From assembly GCA_036365455.1 (NCBI GenBank), contig JAWQUS010000030.1, positions 19,364,001 to 19,428,000 of the forward strand: a stretch of 64,000 nt of DNA, written 5' to 3'. This document shows, piece by piece, positions 1 through 8,523 of the stretch. The DNA is from Macrosoma leucophasiata. Taxonomy: Eukaryota; Arthropoda; Insecta; Lepidoptera; Hedylidae. Position 1 is the stretch's first letter. Each line of letters opens with the position of its first letter. A model generated the notes under the pieces. The model searched no databases. It saw only the letters and a list, made by a program, of their open reading frames with translations, and was not told the DNA's origin. The translations under genes were made by a program, and so were the position numbers.

Positions 1-108
1 ATTACAGAGCTTAAATGTTACATAGTGTATCACACATTTATAGAAGTTATTCTTCGAATGCAAAAAGTTAGAAGACAGTATTACGCTAGTGAATTACCTT
101 TATCTATA

Positions 109-248
109 TCTATACTTATAATAAATCTGTAGAGGTGTAAATTCTGTACATTAAAAATATTGAAAAAATAAATACCAGGGGATGTTACTAGATCGATACC
201 GAACCCAAATATGTGATTAGAAAATTTTTTGTCTGTCTGTCTGTCTGC

Positions 249-280
<32 letters not shown>

Positions 281-835
281 TCAAGCATCACACAAAATCT
301 ATTGGTCCGATTACGATGAAACTTGGTATAATTATATTAATGTCTGTTAGTCTGTGTCTTTGTGCACGCTAATTTCAGAAACGGCTTATCCGAGCTTCTG
401 CTTTTCACTTATATATTGTGGTAAGTTTCACTTAAGATTTAGTGTTTGTTTTATGTGAATTCGTTCAGTAATAAAAAAGTTACGTCAATATAAAGAATCA
501 TATTATTACTAAATATTTTTGAACTATTCTCTATCTTCTATCTTTTTTTAGGCTTCCGTAACTAAAAGGTAAAAACGGACTCTATTACTACTCCTACGCT
601 GTCTGTCTGTCCGTCCGTCCGTCCGTCCGTCCGTCCGTCCGTCCGTCCGTCCGTCCGTCCGTCCGTCCGTCCGTCCGTCCGTCTGTCACCAGGCTGTATC
701 TCATAAACAATGATAGCTAGAAAGCTAAAATAACAAATTATGTATTTCTGTTACCGCTATAACAACAAAATTAAATACAAAAATAAAAAAAAATGAAAAT
801 ATTAAGGGGTTCAAGGAGGCATACAATAAACGTGT
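109..835 (+). repeat. Dispersed repeat with internal GTCT/GTCC arrays, copy 1
   Basis: The block runs from a Helitron-like start (TCTATACTTATAAT) through two tetranucleotide arrays to a segment reading CACCAGGCTGTATCTCATAAAC. The same modules, in the same order, recur inverted at about 18100-18745, which shows it is a mobile repeat rather than unique DNA. No coding capacity is visible. It is probably a non-autonomous element or a composite of two; the exact ends are uncertain. Confidence 0.7.
600..685. repeat. (GTCC)n / (GTCT)n microsatellite
   Basis: About twenty GTCC units are flanked by GTCT units. The array lies inside the dispersed repeat, and the homologous array in the other copy (18236-18290) is shorter and mostly GTCT, so its length and motif have changed since the copies split. 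A smaller GTCT array occupies 232-283. Confidence 0.95.
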
Positions 836-904
836 TTTATTTTCGTATATTTTTTGCTCGATTTAATAACGGTACCAACTAGACGCTTAAAATTTTTACA
901 GATT

Positions 905-1212
905 TTTTTGGTCTTATTTGGTGGCGTTAGTGCTGTTGGTGGCATTGGTGGTGTTGGTAGTGGTGGTGGTGGTGGTGGGGGCGTTAGTTGGTTTGATGTC
1001 ATTGGTGTCGTTGGTGGCGTAGGTGTTGTTGGTGACTCTGATGGCGGTGTTGATAGCGTTGGTGGTGGTGGTGGTGGTTTTTAGTCGCGATGGAGGCATT
1101 AGTGACATTAGTGACGTTGGTGGTGTTTTGTGTTTATTGGTAGTTTTAGAGGCATTGGTTTGGTGGTGGTGACGATGGTGGTGATAGTGGTGGTAGTGTT
1201 GATGGCATTAGT
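905..1212 (+). repeat. GT-rich trinucleotide tract
   Basis: Imperfect triplets of the form GGT, GTT, GGC and GAT continue for about 300 bases. They create short glycine/valine-rich and threonine/asparagine-rich open frames on both strands. Those frames lack any domain and reflect the triplet period. Confidence 0.85.
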
Positions 1213-1589
1213 GGTTAAAAATGCAACACGTAAATATTCAATTTTTCACATCCGCCATTATGAACCTAAGCACAGACATTACATGTCATATTTTCTGTAA
1301 CAGGTCTACGGTAGATCGAAACCTATTTACAATTATAGATCGTAAAAACAGTATTATTCTGAGTCGATAACATGTATACGCAAAGTTCGTATTCTTTGAT
1401 AATTCGTGAAATAAAATAAATAATTTTAAAAATCTAATGTCACAATGCCCGCCATTATGACGTACACATATCATTTTATAAATAAATGTCATTGATGTAT
1501 TACCAAAACTGGACGGGATAGGAAAGTTTCAAAAATCATATGCTGTATTGTTACTTTCGCTAAAACTGTAGTGTATTTTTTATCCTTAC

Positions 1590-1796
1590 TTTAAAGCGAT
1601 ACAAAGTTTGCCGGGCCAGCTAGTCTATAATATAAAAATAAGTCGGGTTTTCCTTCCTGACGCTATAACTCCAGAACGCACGAACCGATTTCCACGGTTT
1701 TGCATTCGTTGTAAAGGTCTCGGGCTCCGTGAGGTTTATAGCACAGTAAATTCGGGAGAGAAATCAACGCGGGCGAAGCCGCGGGCAACCTCTAGT
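1590..1796 (+). mobile_element. Non-autonomous Helitron (Lep1-type), behind the tail of an older copy
   Basis: The element begins TCTATAATAT near 1624 and ends in the GC-rich tail GCGAAGCCGCGGGCAACCTCTAG near 1795, matching Helitron ends (5' TC, 3' CTAG). The preceding GCCGGGCCAGCTAG (1609-1622) looks like the 3' end of another Helitron, so the younger copy inserted immediately after the CTAG of the older one. Confidence 0.65.
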
Positions 1797-1874
1797 TACA
1801 TATACATAAATGTCATCAATATTACAAAATACAATAAAAATTTCTAAAAATGACTAGATTTAAAATTATTCATA

Positions 1875-2017
1875 ATTCCCCTTATTCATCAACGTACATT
1901 AGATACGTTTTAGCTATAGAACGCTTTGTCTTTGTCAGTTCCATTGTCAAATGTGCAGGATAGAAAAGGAGAAAGATTAGCAACACTTTAGTTATAATAC
2001 GTTTATGAATAAGGGGT
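1875..2017. mobile_element. Harbinger-like MITE (terminal repeat CCCCTTATTCAT)
   Basis: The terminal inverted repeats are CCCCTTATTCATCAACGTA on the left and TACGTTTATGAATAAGGGG on the right. The same ~147-bp element recurs at 22156-22301 and 50576-50724 and in broken form at 48400-48872 and 62133-62184. It has no coding capacity. Confidence 0.8.
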
Positions 2018-2074
2018 TAATTCTACTTGTCATTATGCAATTCATACAATATACGTAACACGAACATACGCATT

Positions 2075-2184
2075 TAGGCTGGAGCGCCTTCTGCGCTCGC
2101 CGATTGCCCGGTGAAGTAGACTAGTGCCGTCTCGAGACTAGCCGCATACACAAAATCAGACAAAAAAAAAAAAGAAAAAAAAAA
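2075..2184 (+). mobile_element. Short retroposed sequence with poly(A) tail and 13-bp target duplication
   Basis: A roughly 85-bp GC-rich body is followed by an A-rich tail (2160-2184). It is bracketed by the exact direct repeat GAACATACGCATT at 2062-2074 and 2185-2197. This is the hallmark of target-primed retroposition. The body has no tRNA boxes and no AATAAA, and I do not recognise its source RNA. It could be a severely 5'-truncated LINE or a retrocopy of a small RNA or mRNA end. Confidence 0.75.
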
Positions 2185-2726
2185 GAACATACGCATTATT
2201 TATAAATTTTACTAACATAATGATGGGTTTTAGCGGGAACCTTGAAAGAGGCGTATGGTGCTCTTATTTTATTTCACTTTCTTGGTGTATTTTTAAGTTA
2301 TATTGAATAAAATTGGTGGCATTTTGTTTGATATAGGTTTATTACAGTGCCCGTGAATAACTAATAAACTAATAACTAAATAGAATAACAGTGCGAAAAT
2401 ACGACCTTTCAGGTTGCCTCCAAAACTACATTGTAATTGTTCTGGTAAAGTAGCCATCGCTTTATTCGAATAACTTGATTGTAACTCACTTGACTGACAT
2501 ATTATACTTGATAACTTATATACTTGATACTTACATATTATACTTGATGACTATATTATACTAACTTTTACGCTGCATAAATATGAAATATCGTTTTACT
2601 TGACACTGGCAATATGCGTAATAGCGATGCCATAATAACAAAAAAAAAAAAAAAAAACATAATGATGTTTACTTTTGTGGTTCTTTTACAATCGAACACT
2701 TCTTTACTTGTTTGTGCAACATAATT

Positions 2727-2805
2727 AATACATCACATCGCAGTAACCAAAAGACGTCCACTGCTGCACAAAGCCTTCCTCAGAGATGTCCAGCGCTGTG
2801 CATCT
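2727..2805 (-). mobile_element. RTE-a LINE 3' tail fragment
   Basis: The plus strand contains AAAAGACGTCCACTGCTGCA followed by AAAGCCTTCCTC. This is the reverse complement of the RTE-a 3' tail seen next to coding sequence at 6712-7107 and 16749-17210. No coding sequence remains here. Confidence 0.6.
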
Positions 2806-2965
2806 TATGGGGATATTCCATAATCGCCACGCTTGGCAGGCGGATAGGTGATTGCAATGGCGGTACATTTATTGTGGGACGCTGCTACCCATCCCGCGTT
2901 ATTATTTTTACTATCACCCCATTGGATTGGTTTGGCCGCCATTGTTCTGTGGACGGAATGCACTA
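2806..2965 (+). repeat. Unclassified dispersed repeat D
   Basis: The segment from ATATTCCATAATCGCCACG to TTTGGCCGCCATTGTTCTG has related copies at 12295-12605 (inverted), 19745-19880 (inverted) and 49180-49335. The short open frame across it is not conserved between copies, so I treat it as non-coding. Confidence 0.6.
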
Positions 2966-3059
2966 GCGGAATATGTTATAACGATGTAACGAAAATTGTA
3001 CGTTTCATGGCTATTATTAAATAATTAACTATATTGTCGCGGTGTTTGCATGTTTGCTT

Positions 3060-3286
3060 TGCAGCCTATAGACACCCACAAAAAGACCAAGGTCGAAATG
3101 CAGATGCGTTACCACTCCTGAGGCCTAAGGTGTTATACCTCTGTGCCGGAACTTACAGCGCCGTACATTACCACCAGACCGGAACACGATAGTGCTGAAC
3201 ACTACCATTTAGCGGCAAATATATTAGGTAATGCGGTGGTGCCTACACCCGCGAGCTTCGTCACTAGAGCTCTGCGACCAGTAAAA
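3060..3286 (-). mobile_element. Repeat A, truncated copy
   Basis: It matches the common ~290-bp repeat A from the GCAGCCTATAGACACCCAC segment to the CTCTGCGACCAGTAA end, and lacks the A-rich end. Repeat A copies keep a constant ACTGGTGGTAGAGC end and an A-rich opposite end, which suggests a SINE-like retroposon, but no clear tRNA promoter boxes are visible. Confidence 0.8.
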
Positions 3287-3469
3287 AAATTACGCTTTTA
3301 AAAAAATATACCTACTTGAATGCATGCATTTACCTCTGCCTCTTACGTTTACGTTGATATTGTCGCATCTTATTTTGTAAAGGCTAAACCGAAACACAAT
3401 AACGTTATTGCATTTAATCAAAGTTAGTAAGATAAAAAAGCATTGGCAATCCTTAGTCTACTCTCTAGT

Positions 3470-3659
3470 CCGGGGACTGGGGTTGCGCAGCCGGGGCGCC
3501 GGGGCGCAGCGGCAGTCGGGCCGCGTCATCCCCGCGAACCGCACGCGGGCACCCACTCCACGCTATCATTGGATATTAGTGCATATTACATAGTGTACCT
3601 GTGATTATCATAACTCATTAACCGTGAAAAGTGCTTTTCTCTAACCAAAATCGGTAAGT
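3470..3659 (+). promoter_or_regulatory. Possible promoter and non-coding first exon with splice donor
   Basis: An isolated CpG-rich patch (3478-3560) stands in very AT-rich surroundings. It passes into a leader-like stretch containing GTGAAAAGTGCTTTTC and ends at a good donor, TCG|GTAAGTC, with GT at 3654-3655. This resembles the first exons of insect genes with long introns. No TATA box and no coding frame were found. It is a hypothesis from composition and the donor; a chance match is possible. Confidence 0.35.
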
Positions 3660-4022
3660 CGCCGATACTAGATGGCGCTAGTGTGCTGCGTCCGTATTGC
3701 AGTTATGGTTTCGTGTTTTTTTTTTTCCACTGTGATCGCTTTATTGCGTAATGGATTACAGTTTATAGGTCTTTGTTGGCTGTCACTTATTCATTGGCTT
3801 GGCTGAAATTTGATTAAATTGTCACACGCACCGAAGTTTCGAACATGGAGTGTTGACTATGGTGTGGGAACTAATTATACTGTTAATAACGAATGTCAGA
3901 ATTTCCATTGATGTTGATAGGGGTTATTGTAATGATTAAGGACATTCTGCTGTTATTCGAGTAATCGACATACATTTACACAACTAACAAATACTTTAAA
4001 TTGAAAACAGAGCTTTACTAAT

Positions 4023-4333
4023 AAACTGCCTCGGTAGCCTAGTGGTAGCAGGCCACTACTACTACGCTGAGGTCCTGGGTTCGATTCCCGGGTAGGGGGT
4101 TATCAGAGATAATGGTGAAAAAGCCTTTATCTCTGGTTCTATTGGGATTTTTCCATTTCCTGGAAATTTCCCAGTACCTCAAAGTTTGGTAATGTGCCCG
4201 GAGATGTCAACAGGCTCGCCACCTGTTACATGGGCCAAAACGTAACCGGCGAATCGTGGGTGTTTGCATGTATGCTTGAATGCATGCATTTACCTCTGCC
4301 TACCCCTTCGGGGATTACAGGCGTGAAGTTACG
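4023..4333 (+). mobile_element. tRNA-derived SINE B, full length
   Basis: The head carries a tRNA-like A box (GTAGCCTAGTGGTAGCAGG) and a B box (GGTTCGATTCC). The body includes CCCGGAGATGTCAACAGGCT and the 3' end reads CTCTGCCTACCCCTTCGGGG then GGCGTGAAGTTACG. An 8-bp target duplication TTACTAAT flanks it (4015-4022 and 4334-4341). The A and B boxes would serve as an internal RNA polymerase III promoter. Confidence 0.92.
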
Positions 4334-4649
4334 TTACTAATTGACAATTTTAAGAAAAGAAAGTTATGCCATTTTGGTCGGAAACAAGGTCAAAAATATT
4401 AATGCCAACATTAAGTGACGTTAAACCTTTGTATAACCATTTTCTAATAAGCATAGTGATTGGCTATTCCTTACACTAGGGTTGAGTCTAGACTCGACTC
4501 CCGTGTAAGGTAAATATATTTCATCCGTAGGGATGGGACAGTAGGTACAACATGTAGGTATATATTGCTTAAAAACAACGTTTTCAATACTTAAGTTATT
4601 TAAAACAGGCTGACTTCTTTATGTAATGATATGGCAAATAAGCATTTTT

Positions 4650-4908
4650 ACCGGTAATAGACTTCCAGTGTCGCAATTCGAAGGCACCGCATTATCGAAT
4701 CTATCTTACAGCTTAACAGGTAGCACTGTCGTGTTCCAGTTAGATGGTAATGTATAGTTCTGCAACAACTACTTATCATAGTTGCAAAACAGCTAAGGCC
4801 TCAGGAATGGCAACGCATCTGCATTTTAAGTTCCGTTTAGATTTATGTCTATAGGTTGCAGTATTCCCTTACCATCAACGCTGAACTGCGTGCTTGTTTG
4901 CCACCTAA
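4650..4908 (+). mobile_element. Repeat A, old diverged copy
   Basis: Recognisable landmarks are GGCACCGCATTA, GTCGTGTTCCAGTTAGATGG, GCTAAGGCCTCAGGAATGGC and GCGTGCTTGTTTGCCACC, in the usual repeat A order, with many substitutions and small indels. Confidence 0.7.
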
Positions 4909-5029
4909 CATAGAGAAGCAGTTTTTTTGGCTTCACACAACCAAACATGTCTTAATTCTCACATTGGGTGTTTTTATTTTATTATTATTGTTGAGATGTG
5001 TATGGGCCAAGAAATAAAGCTTTTTTCTT

Positions 5030-5172
5030 TCTTCCTTTCTAACGTTTTGACACAAAAACTACTAGACCGATTTTACAAATTCTTTCACCATTATAAAGCT
5101 GCATCATCACTGACGTGCTAAGGCTATATTACATTCAGTACACCCGTGCGAAGCCGGGGCGAACCGCTAGTA
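5030..5172 (+). mobile_element. Helitron 3' portion
   Basis: It contains the internal phrase ACTACTAGACCGATTTTAC and ends GCGAAGCCGGGGCGAACCGC followed by TAG, matching the 3' ends of the Helitrons at 36765 and 47572. Confidence 0.6.
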
Positions 5173-5429
5173 AGTTATGACCTGCATACACCCTCAGGCC
5201 TTCGACAACATGAATCAATACACTTTTTGTAAATAATTTTGAACATCGCAAATGTATTTCCTTTATGGAAAAAACTTTGGTAAAAATTTGTTCGTTAACT
5301 TGGTATTAAATTTGGCGCATTTTGAAACGCCGAAGTGGAGCGTCGCGTGTTTCAGCGTGGGCAGTTCTAATAATAATAAAATTTCAGCTATTCGGTTTTA
5401 CAGCCAAACGCGATAAGAATTTTTAATTA

Positions 5430-5930
5430 TTGTCATATTTTACTAAACCAGTATGCGCGATCGCAGTCAGAAGAGTGGTCATGAAATTGCAAAAGTGTGT
5501 TTTTGTTACTTTGTTTGCAAGAGTTTCACCTACTTTTCTGGTGGAAGAGCTCTAGTGACGGAGCTCCCGGGCGTGGGCACCACCGCATTACCTAATATAC
5601 TTGCCGCTAAATGGTAGTGTTCAGCACTATCGTGTTCCGGTCAGGTGGTAATGTACGGCTCTGTAATTGCCGGCACAGAGGCATAACACCTTAGGCCTCA
5701 GGAGTGGTAACGCATCTGCATTTTGACATTGGTCTTTGGTAAGTGTCTATAGGCTGCAGTCATCACTTAACATCAATGTAAACTGCATGCTTGTTTGCCA
5801 CTTCTATTACATAAAAACAAAATGACATATTTTATTCAACCAGTATGTGCGATCGCAGTCAGAAGAGTAGTCATGAATTGCAAGTGTGTTTTTGTTACTT
5901 TTTTTGCAAGAATTTCACCTTATTGTGTCT
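5430..5930 (+). repeat. ~105-bp direct duplication flanking a repeat A copy
   Basis: The sequence at 5430-5534 (including GCGATCGCAGTCAGAAGAGT) is repeated at 5826-5930 with about a dozen differences. A repeat A copy (5535-5818) lies exactly between. The duplication is far longer than a normal target-site duplication, so a tandem duplication with insertion at the junction is likelier. Confidence 0.8.
5535..5818 (+). mobile_element. Repeat A, nearly full length
   Basis: It runs from TCTGGTGGAAGAGCTCTAGT to TTCTATTACATAAAAA, with all internal repeat A landmarks present. Confidence 0.88.
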
Positions 5931-6104
5931 GTTTTATTTGGGAAGTGAAGGCTCAAAACGATTCTCTCTGTACCGCGAGTAGAGAAAGTAGTTTTACTCC
6001 GTTTTAAAACCTTCGTGTAATGTGTCTGTTTCTATGTCTGGGAATAAAAATAATAAATGCCTAATTATATAAGGTGTCAAACAAGCATGCATCCAAAATG
6101 CAGA

Positions 6105-6252
6105 CGAATGCGCTTCGAGATGTTAACAGGCTCCCCACCAAGTTACATGGGCCAAAATGTAACCGGCGAATCGTGAGTGTTTGCATGTATGCTTGAATGC
6201 ATGCATTTGCCTCTGCCTACCCCTTCGGGGATTACAGGCATGGAGTTGCGTT
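6105..6252 (+). mobile_element. SINE B, 5'-truncated
   Basis: Only the 3' half remains, from GAGATGTTAACAGGCTCC through GCATGCATTTGCCTCTGCC to GGCATGGAGTTGCG. The tRNA-like head is missing. Confidence 0.8.
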
Positions 6253-6576
6253 TTCCTATTTTTATTTATCTTAGCTTTATTTATTTAATAAAACCGCTTA
6301 TGGTGGATTGAATCAGCGAGTAAACTTAGTTTTGTTTGACGAATAACTTTACGAAGTCAATCTTGTTTACAAATTGTCATAACTTTGCCGTCACTTCATT
6401 ATGGTTAACGATACTTGGTAATTATTGTAAACGGCAACACTTAAGACTAGTGTTAGTTAACTTATCAATCAATTTGAGTGTGGTGTTGATTTACGAAAAG
6501 TGAATGAAACAAAAACCTAGAAATGCAAAGGTTTAGGACGTGGGCTGTCTAATCAGTCGTTAATCGTATCCAATTT

Positions 6577-6695
6577 TTTTATGTAATGGAAGTAGCAAAC
6601 GTTAAGTGATGACTGCAGCCTATAGACACCCACAAAGACCAAGGTCAAAATTTAGATGTGTTACCACTCCTGAGGCTGAGATGTTACATACCGCA
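6577..6695 (-). mobile_element. Repeat A, truncated fragment
   Basis: The A-rich end side is present (TATGTAATGGAAGTAGCAAA, GATGACTGCAGCCTATAGAC) and stops after CTCCTGAGGCTGAGATGTTA. Confidence 0.75.
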
Positions 6696-6711
6696 GTTAC
6701 ATATTTTTATG

Positions 6712-7107
6712 ATCATCATCGTTTCAGCCAAAAGACGTCCACTGCCGACAAAAGCCTAGCCTAGCCCCAAAGATTGCCACAACGAACGGTCCTGGGCCGA
6801 CCTCATCCAGTGATTGCCCGCGACCTTCACCAGGTCGTCGGTCCACCTCGTGGTAAGCGCCTGCCTATGCTTCGTTTTCCGGTACGCGGTCGCCACTCCA
6901 GAACTCTTCTGCCCCAACAGCCGTCGGTTCTGCGGGCTATGTGCCCCGCCCACTGCCACCAAAGTTTCGCTATTCGGTGGGCTATGTCGGTTACTTTGGT
7001 TCTCATGCGGATCTCCTCATTTCTGATTCGATCTCGCAGAGAAACGCCGCGCATAGCCATCTCCATTGCTCTCTGAGTGACCTTGAGCCTTTTTATGAGA
7101 CCCATAT
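6712..7107 (-). pseudogene. RTE-a LINE reverse transcriptase, C-terminal remnant
   Basis: Minus-strand translation gives the C-terminal region of an insect RTE-type endonuclease/reverse transcriptase: MGLIKRLKVTQRAMEMAM, then VSLRDRIRNEEIRMRTKVTD, WQWAGHIARRTDG and VLEWRPRTGKRS. A frameshift follows, and the continuation (TRWTDDLVKVAGNHWMRSA) appears in another frame. The catalytic YADD motif lies upstream of the preserved part and is absent. The 3' side ends in the CAGTGGACGTCTTTTGGCTG tail. It is a dead, 5'-truncated copy; the family call is firm from the paired copy at 16749-17210. Confidence 0.85.
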
Positions 7108-7555
7108 TTTAATGATAAAAGTAAAAATTAAATAAAACGAAGAAAAACGATTCCAATATAAGATTACTCGTGTTTGTTTGTCGGTCTGTCTGTCTGTCCG
7201 TATGTCACGCCCGGTGTGATCCAAAAAGATTGGGCCGTTTGACTTGAAATTTACAACACATGCGTAAGTAAATCAATGACCCAAACGCTAAATACGTTTC
7301 AAACTTGCGTGAATACTTACAGAGGATGAATAAGACAAAAAATAAGTTTTGCAAAGTACATTGCGTGACATTTGAAATAATGACATTATAAGCATAAATG
7401 TATTGAGGCAGAAAAACATAAAAACTACAATTAATTCATAATTACTGAACTAAAGCGTGCCATAAATAACGTTCGGTAGAGCAGCATCGATAAATTTTAT
7501 CGATAAGCATCGCCCACATTACTGCCTGTTGGATAGAGCACAATGAAACCAATAT

Positions 7556-7687
7556 GTGACGACCCGGTTAGTCCAGCGGTGTGAGATGACCGTTTGATTC
7601 GAAGGGTCGCGGGTTCGATCCCCGCACCGCGACAAATATTTGTATGGCTTACAGATATTTGTTTCGGGTCTGGGTGGTTTGTGTATG
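7556..7687 (+). mobile_element. SINE C, 5' part (split by the BEL/Pao element)
   Basis: A tRNA-derived head is visible, with A-box-like TTAGTCCAGCGGTG and B box GGTTCGATCCCC. The body continues to TGTGTATG at 7687, where the LTR begins. The missing 3' part resumes at 11174. Confidence 0.85.
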
Positions 7688-7995
7688 TGTTGGAGATGGT
7701 ATAGAGTGGACTGTATATTTGTTGTAATGTACTTTAAATAAAAGGTAATTTAAAGTTGAACTATGTATTTCACTGGTATAAGATGTCTTCAGAAAGAGCC
7801 GTGGTGAGAGAGTGTTACAATGCAAAAATTAGAAAGGATTGAAGACATGATTGACTGAATGATTGAACAAACGACGTGGTTGGTCGTCTCCGTCAGCGAC
7901 GTCGGTGTCGTCACGCCTCACGATTCGACGACACGACATCGGTGGGGCCCGCCTCCACCAATCAAGCACGATGAATGATATTGAAGTGCTTGACA
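7688..7995 (-). repeat. BEL/Pao 3' LTR
   Basis: It matches 10866-11173 almost base for base and has TG...CA ends. It carries the 3' end of the element because coding is on the minus strand. Confidence 0.93.
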
Positions 7996-8448
7996 TACTG
8001 CCGCCCGTTGAAGTACTTGTTCTTCAACAGTTGATGGGTAGAGGGCACAAGCGCGTGTATGCCCGCCGTCCCTGCCGATGTGTAGACTGATGACTCGTCC
8101 CAAGAGCCACAACAGGATAAGCTGGCCGGAAGAGTAGTGCCACTTCTGCTTCTGCTGGAGTTGAGATACATATTCATGTGAGAAGCGTGCCCAAATATGT
8201 TGCCTCAGCCTCTCTATGCGCTCATGTCTTTGGAGACTGTAGATCTTGATCTCCGCCGATGTTTGTGCATGAGGTACTGATAGCAGTGGCCGTCCAATCA
8301 GGAAATGGGATGGGGTTAGGCATGTTAGATCTGAGAGGTCTGATGAGAGAGGTGTTAGTGGACGTGAATTCAATATAGTCTCGATTTGAACAAGACAAGC
8401 ACACATTTCCTCATAAGTGAGGTGAGCTAGACCTAACACTATTCTCAA
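7996..8448 (-). pseudogene. BEL/Pao pol C-terminus (integrase tail)
   Basis: The translation includes VQIETILNSRPLTPLSSDLS, LTPSHFLIGRPLL, QRHERIERLRQHIWARFSHE and YVSQLQQKQKWH. This is the characteristic segment after the integrase core and into the conserved C-terminal domain of BEL/Pao polyproteins. The integrase catalytic core is not present. The frame runs on into the LTR, where it is no longer meaningful. The upstream junction at about 8449-8523 marks the internal deletion. Confidence 0.85.
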
Positions 8449-8523
8449 TTATGTTTTAATGATTTTACTAGGGCCTCTCAGCGGACACTTAAATGAAGTA
8501 AGTAGGTAGGAATAAGTTTAGAT

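Noticed and set aside
811..1108. Gly/Val-rich and Thr/Asn-rich open frames on both strands
   Set aside because: They follow from the GT-rich triplet tract; simultaneous open frames on both strands with no domain are expected of a trinucleotide repeat.
7556..7635. tRNA gene candidate
   Set aside because: The tRNA-like part continues into SINE C body sequence shared with copies at 14405, 46583 and 48916, so it is a SINE head.
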